NCBI GenBank assembly: GCA_947069175.1
Contig: CAMTDV010000013.1
Coordinates: forward strand, 33,369,725 to 33,433,724
Length of the DNA stretch: 64,000 nucleotides
Reading direction: 5' to 3'
DNA from: Scalesia atractyloides
Lineage: Eukaryota; Streptophyta; Magnoliopsida; Asterales; Asteraceae
Both the position numbers and the translations under genes were made by a program. This document shows positions 11,943 through 23,614 of the stretch, piece by piece. Every line of letters begins with the position of its first letter. Within the stretch, counting starts at the first letter, position 1. Under the pieces are notes generated by a model, which was given only the letters and a program-made list of their open reading frames with translations, was not told the origin of the DNA and did no database searches.

Positions 11943-12100
11943 GGTCATTAACTTGGACTTGGTAGACAAGTCGGATAACCAGGGTCATTAACTTGGACTT
12001 GGTAGACAAGTCGGATAACCAGGGTCATTAACTTGGACTTGGTAGGCAAATCAGATAACCAAGGTCATGAACTTGAACTTGGTTAACTGAGTGGGTTATA
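11943..12100 (+). repeat. 40-bp tandem repeat, about four copies
   Basis: The word ggtcattaacttggacttgg recurs at 11943, 11983, 12023 and, degenerate, at 12063. The exact 40-base period and near identity of the first three units point to recent tandem expansion within the spacer. Confidence 0.9.
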
Positions 12101-12169
12101 AAAACAGATAAAATTTAATAAAAAAATCAAAAAAACATTAACAAAGTGTATAAGAACTGACTCGTACAA

Positions 12170-12880
12170 GTGACAATAACTAGTAGAGTAACAAAAGTAT
12201 TCATTCGCACAAGTCATCGCTCATACGAGTGATCCTTGAAAGAGTATAAAAGGGATGCTCATTTGCACGAGTCAGACTAATGACTCTGTGCGATTGAGAG
12301 CATACTTTGTGCGAACCAGTTCTTTTCACTCTATTTTCTTGATCTACATTGCGCATCTAGACGTTGGGAAGGTTGATTTGCACACCTCTTTCAATGGGCA
12401 AGGTACTTATACTTGTTTTGAGCCGTTATAATGCCAAAATTTTACCAAAAGGACATAAAACGTAGATTTAGGGTAACTGGACCGGTAAAATATAAAATTG
12501 AACTTCAAAATGTTAAAATAGGCCCTAATAACCTATAAATCAACCTTCAATTTGTTAAAGTGTACACGTTTTAAGTTCGGTTTAATAACGTGTTATTTCA
12601 TGCGGTTTGTAAACCGTACGAATCATCACTCGTACGAGCAAGGATTTCAAAATGTCTGAATACCATTTTCACTCGTACGGGTAGGTCTTTTAATGTCTAC
12701 AAGTATATGATTCGTACAAAGCATCATTTGTAAGAAGAAGTTATGGTCAAAACTCTTGAAAATTGTTAAGTATATTTTCCATTCGTACGAAGTAGTGGCT
12801 CGTACGAGTGAAGTTTTGACTCAGACTTATATTTTGTCTAAGTATATGACTCGTACGAATGGTAACTCGTACGAGTGATT
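12170..12880 (+). repeat. ACTCGTACGAGT palindrome array in Copia-2 spacer
   Basis: Exact or near copies of the 10-base palindrome CTCGTACGAG occur at about 12170, 12222, 12632, 12672, 12782, 12797, 12849 and 12866. Most are followed by TGA or TGG. The same word is repeated in the LTR at 23615-24001 and in the solo LTR at 26427-26914. Confidence 0.85.
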
Positions 12881-12939
12881 ATAATGTTGAAAATTTTTGA
12901 AAAAATTTCTAAGTGTTGAAATGTCTGTGTTTGCAGATC

Positions 12940-13238
12940 ATGAAGTCTTCGTTTTCGCCGTTCCACAATATTTGTTGTCTTCTGGACGAGACTATACCAG
13001 AAATTGCAGCGTATAGAGAAGTTCTGGATTTTCTTAGCCGACTTCCTATCACCAAAGCTCTCACTGATCTTCATATAGCATATCATTCTCACATTGAATA
13101 TTTCTGTAATGCTGCTGAGTTTGATGAAGATGAGAATGCGATTTTGTCAGCAGTATGAATAAATGACGAAGACATTCAAGTTAAGATTACTGAAGACTTG
13201 ATCAGAACTTAGCTAGAGTTTAGCGATAGTGATGACGA
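12940..13238 (+). pseudogene. Copia-2 extra ORF, N-terminal part
   Basis: An ATG three bases after a 3' splice-site-like CAG opens a frame: SFSPFHN, then AYREVLDFLSRLPITKALTDL, then HIEYFCNAAEFDEDENAILSAV, a stop (TGA at 13156-13158), more coding sequence (INDEDIQVKITEDLI), a second stop near 13210, and LEFSDSDDD. The order small helical domain, then a V-rich stretch, then 'LEFSD' parallels LVHSFWKRARI to VREVLQLTD in Copia-1, so this is a diverged homologue. It is cut at 13238 by the LTR of Element 3 (left flank gacga). The remainder is taken to be at 21801-23510. Confidence 0.65.
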
Positions 13239-13537
13239 TGTAAGTCCCGAAATCGGATCTAACAGGTATCGAAAACCTAACAGTTGCGGACATAATGAGT
13301 AGGAAGAAGAACAATTTCTTGAATCAAAATCAACTTGCATACACCAGAAAAGTGTGTGATACAAGTTTTTCAGTTACAACTCTTTAACCTCTAAACATTG
13401 ACCTAAGACATATATTTATACTAATCACTAAGCCCAACAGTTACAACCCTAGGCCCACAAGGCACTAGGAAGCTCAAAACCCTCTCAAAGCCCAAATATA
13501 GCTCTAATGTGTAAACCTTTACTAGTATAAGCCAACA
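13239..13537 (-). mobile_element. 3' LTR of Element 3
   Basis: On the reverse strand it starts TGTTGGCTTATACTAG at 13537 and ends GGGACTTACA at 13239. A TATA-like run (agtataaatatatg) lies near 13420. It is related to the LTR at 7082-7365 (shared gtgggcctagggttgtaa-type block), so Copia-1 and Element 3 belong to one family or sister families. Confidence 0.82.
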
Positions 13538-13549
13538 ATCTCCCCCTAG
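13538..13549 (-). promoter_or_regulatory. Polypurine tract of Element 3
   Basis: The reverse strand reads tagggggagat directly before the LTR TG, which fixes the orientation of Element 3. Confidence 0.8.
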
Positions 13550-13568
13550 GTTTACAACGTTAGGCCTT

Positions 13569-16236
13569 CTAATCTTTAGGTTGCGTGTCCACTTCTAATC
13601 TTCCAGCAATAATACCAGCCACAACAGTTGTCCAATCTTTTGCACGTGCTTCATATAACTCTAGTGTTCGAATCTGGTGTGAAGCAAGAACCTGCAGATC
13701 TTCATCATGAAAGCTTACCAAATCAACCACATCGTTCACCCTAAACACCCTCTCCTTGTCACAATAGCCACACTACCAACCTTGGGATCATACAGCCAGA
13801 AATTAAAGTTCTTCAAAATTCCTCTCGGAAAGGTTGGAGCGACCGGTATAACAAGTTCCTTATCTGTTACGGAGCCACATCACCGACTTAAACATCCTCC
13901 CTGTTCTCGCATTACGTACTCCCTTCGCAGCTCGCAAGTATGGTTCAGCTGTCTTCATTGTATTGAACCCATTCTTCACCTCTTGTTCCAATTTCTTGAA
14001 AAACCTCCAGCCTAGACCTCGTTCAGTTGTATGATCGTCAGAGTACGGAGCTTGTAGTAAATCAGTCAAAACAATCTTCATCCACGTTTCAAACTGAGAC
14101 TCCTTAGAATAAAACTCCCAAGTCCCGCCTGTCTAACAATGATCCACATTTTCTTTACATGGTCGTACATCCAGCTCGGCACCTTCGATTTGTTTCCAAC
14201 CTTGCTATAGTAGCTTGAGCCAAGCTCCATGACATACCGTTCTGACTGGTTTGAAGGATCTTTCAATTGAAAATTTTCATCAAGCGGATTGACCTCAACG
14301 TTCTTCATTAACACCATCTATTTCTTCTTTTGTGTTGTTGGACGCTTTTGACTTGCCGTATATTACGCAGATAATCATCCAACCCAGCTTGTCATTCGGA
14401 AGCTAACTGTTCTGATGCTAACCTGTCTGCTTCACTTTCCTCTGTCGCTCGTTGCTCTGCTGCTCTATGTCTGTGTTCTATGTTAATCGGATCATCAGTA
14501 GGGTCAGAGAATTCCCGCTCAAACTTGTTCTCCAATTTAGCTTTCAAATCAAACACCAAAGTCATCAGCATAGTGACATCCCCTTGTAGTTGATCGATCG
14601 TTTGGTCTCTCACGTCTAAGCGGGTCTGCAAGGACGCAATCTGAGCATCCTTAAGTATAACCTCCTGCTCTAACACAACCACCCGCTTCTTCAAATCCAC
14701 AAAATCAACTTCTACATCTTCATCATCACTGTCCAAACCACTAAACTCAAGCGCACGCTTTTCAGATCTCCGCAAGTATTCCATAGCATCATCCTCAGCA
14801 CCACCTGTACCACTTCCACCTGCACCAGATCCCTCAGCACCCACCGAACTTCCGCCAAAATCCATTATTTGTAATACCGAATCTGCTGGAATAGAAACAA
14901 CATGCGTAGCAATGTGAGCAGTTGTCGGTTCAGATGAAATAGGAGATTAACCATCGGAGCCTCTGTCATAGATACAACAACGGAAGATAAAGCAGGAGCA
15001 GATGTCACAAGTGTAGACTCTTCATAAATACTAACAACATTAGCTTCTGAACGACTTGGTTGAACAATGGGCTCTGTTCGCTGTCTCTTGATCAAAGGTA
15101 CTTCGTCCTCTTCATCCTCTTCATCAGCTTCAATCACACCTATCGGAACATCAACTGAGGGGATTACCAAAGGAGGATCACCCTGTCATTCTTGAATTTC
15201 TTTCAGATGAGCAATTAGGGCTTCTAAGTTCTCCAAAGAAAGTTCTGGCAAGACTGGAGTCAGATTGGCATTAAACTCAGTAAGATCATCTAAGAAAGCT
15301 TGTTCCGCGTCTGTATCCTCATCAGTGACCAGATCTTCAATCTTGACCTCTTTCTCTTTGGTAGGCACATCATGCTCTTCAGCAACAATAGCATTGACCG
15401 GTGTAGGAGCTGGGACATCCTGTCTGATTACCTCAGTAAACTTTCCAAACTTCGTTAACTGAAAACGACCAACAGATACGGTCTTCGACGTCGAACGGTT
15501 TTTCCTCATTGTGCTAAAGATAGTCGGTCCCATAGGCTTCATATTTAGAAAATTCGCATCCGAAGCATCCTTGGCCAAGTCGGGATATCGAGCATCCAAA
15601 ATCAGCTGTACGAAACGTGGATATAACAGAAACATCCTCTTCTGGACTGCTCTAAAATCTTCTTCATGTTTTCGAAAATACAACCTGAAAAGTTATACTT
15701 CCAGTCCATAATAAGAGCCACGATCGCGGAGGTTTGGGTTTGATTCGGTTGATCTAAGCCCCTCTTGTTCTCTGAAATGCACTGCATGAACATATGTACC
15801 AGTAATCTCCAGTAGGCAGGAAACATCTTCTTGAGTAACGGCGGATATGAACCTTCATAATTCATCTCTACAAGTATCGACAACACTTTCTCCTTTGCGT
15901 ACACAATCGAGTCACTTGAAGCATCTGCAAGCTGTAAAACCTCTCGTACACAGGTTTCATTTACTACGATCTCCTTACCCTGTATCTGAGAACTAATATA
16001 CGGTCTCCCATCAGCTCTTCTCTGGTGAAATCGAGCTCTCTTCCAAAACGAGTGCACTAGATATCTGCATATAACCGGATTAGCATGAAGTGCATATGCG
16101 ATCTTGCAAGCATTCAGACCTGCCATCATCGATTGGAACTCTTGATAAAATTCAGTTGGGGATCCGATAGGTATCCTGCTTGATTATGGAACTGTTCCTC
16201 CACCAACATAACTGCATCAAAGGCCTCTTCTACCAT
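13569..16236 (-). pseudogene. Extra ORF of Element 3 (homologue of 4375-7062)
   Basis: The reverse-strand frame begins at 16236 (MVEEAFDAVMLVEEQFHNQA, like Copia-1) and ends with a stop at 13569-13571. Shared segments include GLNACKIAYAL, YWRLLVHMFMQC, FVQLILDARYPDLAKDA, the acidic EEDEEDEVPLIK, the coiled-coil region (LDVRDQTIDQLQGDVTMLM) and RYVMELGSSYYSKVGNKSK. Frame changes occur near 16150, 15650, 15170-14865, 14350 and 14080, with a stop near 15185. The start follows a 3' splice-site-like sequence (ttattgttttgacag, AG at 16239-16240). Unlike Copia-1, this copy decayed largely by frameshift. No pol of Element 3 is present, because Gypsy-A replaces everything beyond 16741. Confidence 0.8.
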
Positions 16237-16741
16237 TTCTGTCAAAACAATAACCAGGTCAACTCAATTTTAACGCAACTAATAGAAGTTAACGGAGTTT
16301 ATTAGGATAAAGGATCAACATGAATTGGATGGTTCAAACAGATTTCGAAGGTTCAATTATTAAAAAGTTCAAATCAGTTTGAAGGGTTCAATCATTTGAA
16401 AAGGTTCAAAAGAGTTCAAAGGTTCAAACCCTAGAATCCGTATTCACTAACAGGTCAACAGTAATCCGGATGAACCTTTCATCAATCTAGATTGTCAAAG
16501 AGGTCAATAGTGTTTCGGATGAATCATCAATCCGGATTAGCAAGCAAATCAACAGTATCTCGGATAAATCATCAATCCAGATAAATATTATCCGAGATGA
16601 AATCCGAGTTCGTTAACTCGGTTGAATATCCATCCGGAATGAGATCCGAAATACAAGTTCCTTTGAAGGCCAATCCGGAATGCGGTCCGAAATGCATGAA
16701 ACTTGAAGATTATCGTTGATTTTATGATTTTAAGGCATAAT
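16237..16741 (-). repeat. Element 3 spacer with ATCCGGAT-type array
   Basis: Upstream (in element sense) of the extra ORF are gttcaaa-rich words, then many aatccgg, tctcggat and atccgaaat words, as in 3730-4220. The spacer is truncated at 16741 by the Gypsy-A LTR. Confidence 0.7.
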
Positions 16742-19700
16742 TGTCACACCCCGATTTCTGACCCTGAAATCCAAACACCGGTGGGCCCGGGTGGGGAGTA
16801 TCGTGACGTAAGTTGATAACATCATTGTCAATTAAACATAGCACAGTGGAAGTCTTGGAGTAAAATTACTATTACAAACCGTAATGTTCGAAATCTAAAA
16901 TAATATACAGGCTCGTAATAGAAGATCCATAGGCGGATCATAGAATGTACAAGAAAGAATACAAAACAGACTTTAGGCAGATCTAAGGATTTACAAGAAT
17001 CCTCTTATTCTCTACCGAGCAGCTTCCGGCTTAATTTCGTGTTGTACCTGCAGATTAGTCTTTGGAGGATACGTCAGCTTACGCTGGTAAATACACCCAA
17101 CTGACTCATTTTGAAAATATTAAAAATGATTTCCATGCAAACGGCACAAAATCTTTTATTATCTTAGGAAGGTTAACCATGCAATGGACCATGCAATAAT
17201 AATTTACCATATCCCAAGCCCTTATAGGGGAAATAAGTTGAGAGTATTTACCTGAGATTGCTTTCTTCTTTTATTTTTAAATAACTCAGCCGTATACAAA
17301 AGTACCGAGTGCAGATAGCTTTTACCGAGAAGGCTCTAGTCTGGATTATGGCATAAACTAGCCAATTAAATACTAACGGTTGTATAAACCGAATAGTGTA
17401 CATGATCATTACGTATAACGCTTGATTAAACGATGATCAGATAGAATGTAGTTTTAACCCGACAAGTACTTGACTTGTATAATATGGGTAAACTATAAAC
17501 ATTCTGGATTTTGAACTTAAAATGATAAGGTTAAACCCGTTACGGTTGAATTCCGTAAAATAGTCACATATACGTAACTGTGCGCATAATAGCGATATCG
17601 GGTAACCGGATAAGTTATGGACAAGTTCTATATGCCATTATACTTTAAATAAGTTAAGATATCAGTAGGATATCAACTTTTATGCCCGTTGAGGTTTTAA
17701 AACGAAATTATGCCTTATAGGGGCATTTCGGTAATTTCGTATCGTATAAAAAGAACTTAAATAAAATTTAAATTTATGATCATGAGTATTCTGGAAAAAT
17801 AATTTATTTATGATATAATATCAGTAGGATATCAAATATATGTGTATTTTTACCTTTTATGACTAAACTATGCACCGAATGGGCATTTTGGTCATTTTAC
17901 ACATAGTTTATAAATTATTTGGGATTCTGAGTTTATAATAAGTACCTACTGTAAATATGTTTAAAATAAGTTTTAAATTCAGTAGGTAACAAGTCTTGGT
18001 CAACTAATATGGTTTAAAACCATACTATGCGCCGAAACGGCGCTTATGTCGTAATTTGACGTCTTTAACGATGTTTATGAAAACTGATATTTGGATCAGA
18101 TTAAAATGTTTAAAATATGTTATTTAATATAACATATTAGTAGGTAAGTGATTTATCTTGAAAAGATTTGATAAAAATATTTTATAAGCCACAGGGGCTA
18201 AAACATTCATTTATCGACATAGTTTAAGGACTTGTCTAAAAACTCAGTTTATAACTTGGTTTAACATCCCAAATAATACTACTTATAATATTAATTAATA
18301 GGAAACTCAATTCCAAGTTTATTATCATTAAAACCTTGTTTTGTTCAAAAAGGGCATTTTGGTCAAAGATGGCATAATTATGGAACTTGCGCATAAACTT
18401 GGATTCTGATTATGATCATGTAATATAACCTCAGAGGGTTATGCTACATTATATTATGATCATAATGCAACTCTAGATCAGTAAGTAGCTAATCTAAATC
18501 GGGTCAGAATCGAAAGTCAAAGAAGAAGTCAAACTTTGCGACTTTCGGTTGCGAACCGACCCTAGAACTGAAATTGACGAGCCGAACATGTTCATACATG
18601 TTCTAATAATTATTACCAACTTGTTTAAGTGTCAAAACAGGTTTCATAACATATATAAGATTAATTTATGATTTTTCCGAAAAATGGCCTGTTTGACTTT
18701 TTAATATCATAACTTTGACCCGTCAATTGGTCTAGCAAACGTGATCTTCAGGAGGTGCCCTTTATAGGGACTAACAACTACCTTACTATGATCACTTAGC
18801 CATGTTCATTTTGAACAATGGCTGGACCATAATGGCCTTAACCGAAAGTCAAATCGTTTTACATAAAACGCTTGACTTTAGGCTATAGAAACCTAAAAAC
18901 GAAAATGCACAAGGAAGGAACACTTACCAGTGATTCCTAGATGCAAAAGAACTATGTTGGACTGCTCCTTTTAGTTAGGAACTTCCAGAGGAGGGAGAAG
19001 AGTGAATAAGAAAGGTGCAAGTTGAAATGGTGAACTTAAGCACCTATTTATAGTTGGAGAGCTCAAAGGAGGTGAAGCCAGGTGTCTAGGGGTGTAAGAA
19101 GAAGCTTACAAGTGTCCCAAAACATGGCATAGCTGATTAGGAAGGCCATGGTTTCGATTTAATGGTTTTGGAGCTTTGCTTGGGCTCCAAAACAAACTTT
19201 CTGCTGCAGGTCTGTTCTCGCGGGGCCCGAGAGACACAGGCCGGGTCTCTCGCGGCCCGCAACCGCCCCTATTTCAGTTTGACAATTTGACACTTTGGCC
19301 CCTAAACTATATAAAGCTTATAAAAATGATTTTAAATACTATTTTGGCACTTTTAACCCTCCGTAGCCAATACTTGGCATACCCGGGATTATGCCCGGGC
19401 ATTATTGAGCTCTCTGTTCGTTAAAAGGTCACTCAAAAGTATAAATTAACATGTTGACACTTTTAATCCCTCCAATATCCAACTTTCACATATTTACATA
19501 ATTGAACTCTCTCGTCCAACAAACGGTACGTATGAGAGTTAGGACTTCACAAAGGATCACTCAGAGGCTTATCACAAGCATGTTGATTCCGATGTTACTC
19601 AGAGGCTAGGCATGTTGACATATTAGTCACTCAGAGGCCAAGTTTCAAGCATGTTGACGTATCAGTCACTCAGAGGCTATTATTTATGCATGTTGACATC

Positions 19701-19829
19701 GGTTCGTTACTCAGAGGCTCAATCTTGAGCATGTTGACGCCTTTAGTCCTTATTGGTCTTTAACAGACAATTATATAAAATACAACACGTGTCACTACAC
19801 TATTGGACACGATTTTACAGGGTGTTACA
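16742..19829 (-). mobile_element. 3' LTR of Gypsy-A (Tekay/Del type, about 3.1 kb)
   Basis: It begins TGTCACACCCCG and ends GGGTGTTACA on the plus strand (TG...CA; the reverse strand starts TGTAACACC). It is alignable over most of its length to the Gypsy-B LTRs at 47073-49456 and 56384-59728. A reverse-strand TATA box lies at about 19044-19056 (plus strand ctatttatag). Towards its U3 end, at about 19555-19740, it has five irregular repeats pairing cactcagaggct with gcatgttgac. Very long LTRs are typical of Tekay chromoviruses. Confidence 0.9.
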
Positions 19830-19855
19830 TCCTTACCCCCTTAAAAGAAATCTCG
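19830..19855 (-). promoter_or_regulatory. Polypurine tract of Gypsy-A
   Basis: The reverse strand reads ttcttttaagggggtaagga directly before the LTR. The equivalent in Gypsy-B is at 49457-49482. Confidence 0.8.
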
Positions 19856-19869
19856 ACCTCGAGATTTTA

Positions 19870-21800
19870 TTCAAAAAGATGGGGGTATTTTTGTCGCATA
19901 GTGGACTCAACCTCCCATGTATACTCAGGACCTCTAAAAGCGTCCCACTTAACCTTTACTATAGGTATCATCTTTCTTCGGAGCTTCTAAACCTGTCGAT
20001 CCTCGATCGAAATTGTTTTCTCAATGAACCTCAGGTTTTCATCAATTTGCACCTCATGGTGCGACATTGCTAGCGACTCATCGGCTAGACATTTCTTAAG
20101 ATTAGATATGTGGAATACATCATGGATTCCACTAAGCTCCTCTGGCAATCTGAGCTTATAGGCTAATGTGTCGACACATTCGACTATCTCGAATGGTCCA
20201 ATATATCTTGGGCTTAACTTGCCCTTCTTTCCAAAACGCATCACACCTTTCCAGGGTGATACTTTTAGCATGACTTTGTCCCCTACTTGGAACTTAAGAG
20301 GTTTACGCCTCTTGTCAGCATAGCTCTTCTGCCTATCCCTGGCAACTTTGAGACGATCACGGATTTGCATAATCTTTTCCGTGGTCTCCCGGACAATCTC
20401 AGGTCCTGATAGTTGGGCCTCCCCAACTTCTGCCCAACATACGGGCGTTCTACATCTTCTCCCATACAAGGCCTCAAAAGGAGCAGCCTTGATGCTTGTA
20501 TGATAGCTATTATTGTAGGAGAATTCTATTAGGGGTAAGTGGTCATCCCAACTTCCACCTAAATCAATCACACATGCCCTGAGCATGTCTTCTAGAGTCT
20601 GTATAGTACGTTCACTTTGACCATCAGTCTGCGGATGGTAAGCCGTACTAAAGTTTAGTCGTGTGCCTAAGGATTGTTGGAAACTTTTCCAAAAGTGAGA
20701 TGTGTATCTAGTATCTCTATCGGATACAATCGATACTGGCACACCGTGTAGCGACACTATCTTGTCCACATACAACTTAGCCAATTTATCTGAATTATAT
20801 GTTTCTTTTATTGGCAAGAAGTGTGCTGACTTGGTCAGCCTATCCACTATGACCCAAATAGTGTCATTAACACTTTTGGTCTTAGGTAACTTGGTAATCA
20901 AATCCATAGTTACCATTTCCCATTTCCAAGTGGGAATTTCAAGTTGTTGTAGAAGTCCTGACGGTTTCTGATGTTCGGCCTTAACTTGGGAACACGTCAG
21001 ACACTTAGCTACATATGTAGCTATGGATTTCTTCAAACCCATCCACCAATAATTTTTCTTCAAATCTTGATACATCTTGTCACCACCCGGGTGAACAGAG
21101 TATCTTGAATTATGCGCTTCCTGGAGGATTGGATCTCTAAGTCCTCCAAAGATCGGAACCCAATTCTATCATTAAATCTTAGGATTCCGTCATTTCCAGG
21201 CGTTAACTGATCCACAGTTCTGCCTAATCCCTCGTTAGGGATATTAGCCTCCAACAAGGCTTGCTTCTGCGCATCTAATAGCTTCTCACTTAAGCTATTT
21301 CTGACCTCAATGCTATTAGCGTTAATCCTTATAGGTTTCACCTTTTCCTTGCGACTTAAGGCATCGGCAACTACATTTGCCTTGCCTGGATGGTAGCGAA
21401 TCTCACAATCATAATCGTTAAGTGTTTCCATCCACCGACGTTGTCGCATGTTCAATTCTTTCTGATTGAACAGGTGTTGGAGACTTTTATGGTCTATGTA
21501 TATAACACACTTTGTGCCATACAAGTAATGTCTCCACAGTTTTAGTGCAAATACAACAGCACCCAGTTCCAAATCATGGGTGGTGTAATTCCTTTCATGC
21601 ACCTTTAGTTGTCGTGATGCATAGGCAATTACCTTACCATTTTGCATTAGCACACAGCCCATACCAGTGTGAGAAGCATCACAATAGACAACAAAGTTCT
21701 CAATACCCTCGGGTAGAGATAACACGGGAGCGTTCCTCAACTTGTGTTTAAGAACCTCAAAAGATTTCTGTTGCTTTGGACCCCAATTATACTTAATATT
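19870..21800 (-). pseudogene. Gypsy-A pol fragment: RNase H, integrase, chromodomain
   Basis: Read on the reverse strand: RNase H (VVYCDASHTGMGCVL near 21680; IYIDHKSLQHLF; NVVADALSRKE); the integrase zinc finger (CLTCSQVKAEH near 21000); a core with visible catalytic residues MDLITKLPK, SDRDTRYTS and GQSERT; the GPFEIVE module; and a C-terminal chromodomain-like stretch (IPIVKVKWDAFRGPEYTW near 19930). A TAG stop precedes the chromodomain and a frameshift lies near 21180. The fragment breaks near 21800, in the RT to RNase H connection, where it joins the Copia-2 extra ORF. RT, protease, gag and the 5' LTR are gone. All three integrase catalytic residues are intact here, unlike Gypsy-B. Confidence 0.92.
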
Positions 21801-23510
21801 AAGTTTGTGTTGGTTGGAAAGCCTAAGGATGTTGAAATTGATATGTCGAATCTTTCAGCTAGACATCGCGAATGGCTCAATAAGAGGAAGTTAGAGAAAG
21901 AGATTGAAGCTGAGATAGATGAATTTGATGAAGATGCTGAGAAGGAAACTGAAGACTTAGATGATTTCGATGATATATTTTCTGATAAGTCTGATGGCGA
22001 TAGTGATGGTGGTGATGATGACTTAAGTGGATCAGGTATCCTTGTAACAGAGTCTATCTGAATGATGATATTGATTTTTCTGTGTACTTGGATGACTCTG
22101 TGAATCAAGTGAACAAAGATAGAGATCAGGGAAAGTCTGATAGCTCTAAGGATGCTCAGCAGGCAGGAATTTTCACGGTGACCGAAATGTCTACCGTTCC
22201 TGTCGTGCCAAAACCGAAGATTCTATATTTAGAGCATGATGTTGAAGAAGGGGAGTTTGTCCATTGCTACACAAAGGAAGAGATCGCTCAAATGTTAGGC
22301 ATGGACAACGAGGATTTTGTGTTTGATTTTAAAGAAGAGCTTAACGACATCAATGCTTTCGAGCCTGTTGATTATGTCTTCGAACATGTTGTTGATGCTC
22401 ATGATTATGATAAAGTTGTCTTGGATGATGATTCTGATGACGATGATACAAATATTACCGATAAGGGTACAGATGTCTTCTCAACTTTCAACGATTTGTT
22501 TACAGCCGAAAATGATGATCTTTTGAAGCGAAAAGTAGAAGAGGCTGTTAACAAGGAACCATTCCTCAACAATTATCTGCTGAAGAAATTGCTGAAATGA
22601 GGAAGCGGTTGTTTAAGGTAGTACCAGCTAAACGAAAATTCAAACGTCCCTTAGCATTCTTTATGTGTGATGTAGATATTTCTTTGGGAGATATTATAAG
22701 TTGGGGATGGATCGAGGAGCTAAATGTTTTTGTGATTAAAAGGGAGTATGGGATCCAGTATTTTCGATACTTAAGCGACATCAAGACCATGCCGTTCTGG
22801 GATATCAAAGAGCTCGTTCAAACAAAGATGATTAATTTGAAGATGAAATTCATGACCAGCGGCTGTGGAAACTGATCAAGCTTGAAGCAACCCATGGATT
22901 TATACACTGGAAGCCTCATATCCCTAAGTAACTTACGAAGATCGATCCAGTAACAAAAGAAAAAGATGTAACACTAATCGTAAAGAGGCCAAAAGTTATG
23001 AAAAATATGCCTCTTATCAAGATGGAACAAGACTTCTACAAGATCTTCAAATGGTGGCACTACGATCCTAGTACAGGAGAAGATGTTATATGTGTCCATC
23101 CAGATGATGATTCTGGGAAGATTACCGAGGAATTAACTGAAGCCGTCATAGCACACAAAAGTATATACGGTCTATGGCATGGCATTCGAGTACTAGACCC
23201 GATGTGGCTACTCAACTGTTCAAAGAAGGATATTGAATACTTGTTCTACAACAAGATTAGTTTCAAGGAGAAGGACAAAAGGCAAGCTCTCCAGTTCCAG
23301 AAGATTGTTAATGTCTGTTTTGCTAACGATGTACATTCAGGAATAGCATGGAACACTTCTTGGAGAAAGCTGGAGGAGATCGAGCAAAGTAAGAAAGAAA
23401 AGAAAGAAGAAAGAATCGCTGAGCCAGCAAGAATTGCGTCGCTAAGGAGCTTTCGGTTTGGCAATACAGAACCGGCCTCCTCCTACAGATCAGACGCCTA
23501 TAACTTCTGA
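21801..23510 (+). pseudogene. Extra ORF of Copia-2, middle and C-terminal part
   Basis: Frames shift at about 22065, 22590 and 22880. The pieces read as one protein: FVLVGKPKDVEIDMSNL, a strongly acidic region (DLDDFDDIFSDKSDGDSDGGDDD), then FFMCDVDISLGDIISWGW, YGIQYFRYLSDIKTMPFWDI, and a C-terminal part with KWWHYDPSTGE, DPMWLLNCSKKDIEYLFYNK and ALQFQKIVNVCFA. YDPSTGE matches YDPKVGS in Copia-1, and the order acidic-middle then YDP motif is conserved, so the two ORFs are distant homologues. It ends about 90 bases before a PPT and LTR. Joining it to 12940-13238 is inference, from family logic and from the CTCGTACGAG words in both the spacer and this LTR. Confidence 0.7.
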
Positions 23511-23602
23511 GGAGCGTTGCAAGCCACCGAAACGTTTCTTTGGTCGTTAATTGTCAAATCCTTGAAGAAATTTTTGAAGACTATCCAAGACTGCAGCAAC
23601 AT

Positions 23603-23614
23603 CCAAGGGGAGTT
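23603..23614 (+). promoter_or_regulatory. Polypurine tract before LTR at 23615
   Basis: The run ccaaggggagtt directly precedes TGTTGGTG. It is nearly the same as caaggggagtc before the Copia-3 LTR at 60375. Confidence 0.75.

Larger units (their letters stand above)
10830..12939 (+). other. Non-coding spacer of Copia-2 before its extra ORF
   Basis: No convincing ORF is present. It holds a 40-bp tandem repeat and an ACTCGTACGAGT-type palindrome array, listed separately. It ends in a 3' splice-site-like tract (atgtctgtgtttgcag, AG at 12935-12936), three bases before the ATG at 12940. A block near 10885-10925 (acatcagctgacaatcacagtatg) resembles the sequence after gag in Copia-3 near 63870. Confidence 0.55.

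Noticed and set aside
11943..12100. CRISPR-like array
   Set aside because: Period is 40 with no unique spacers, and the sequence is plant nuclear retroelement DNA; it is a plain tandem repeat.
13239..16741. Element 3 as a complete copia element
   Set aside because: Only one LTR, the extra ORF and part of the spacer remain; pol, PBS and 5' LTR are absent.
16742..21800. Gypsy-A and Gypsy-B as one duplicated segment
   Set aside because: Their LTR and pol differ throughout and only Gypsy-B has matching target duplications, so they are separate insertions of one family.
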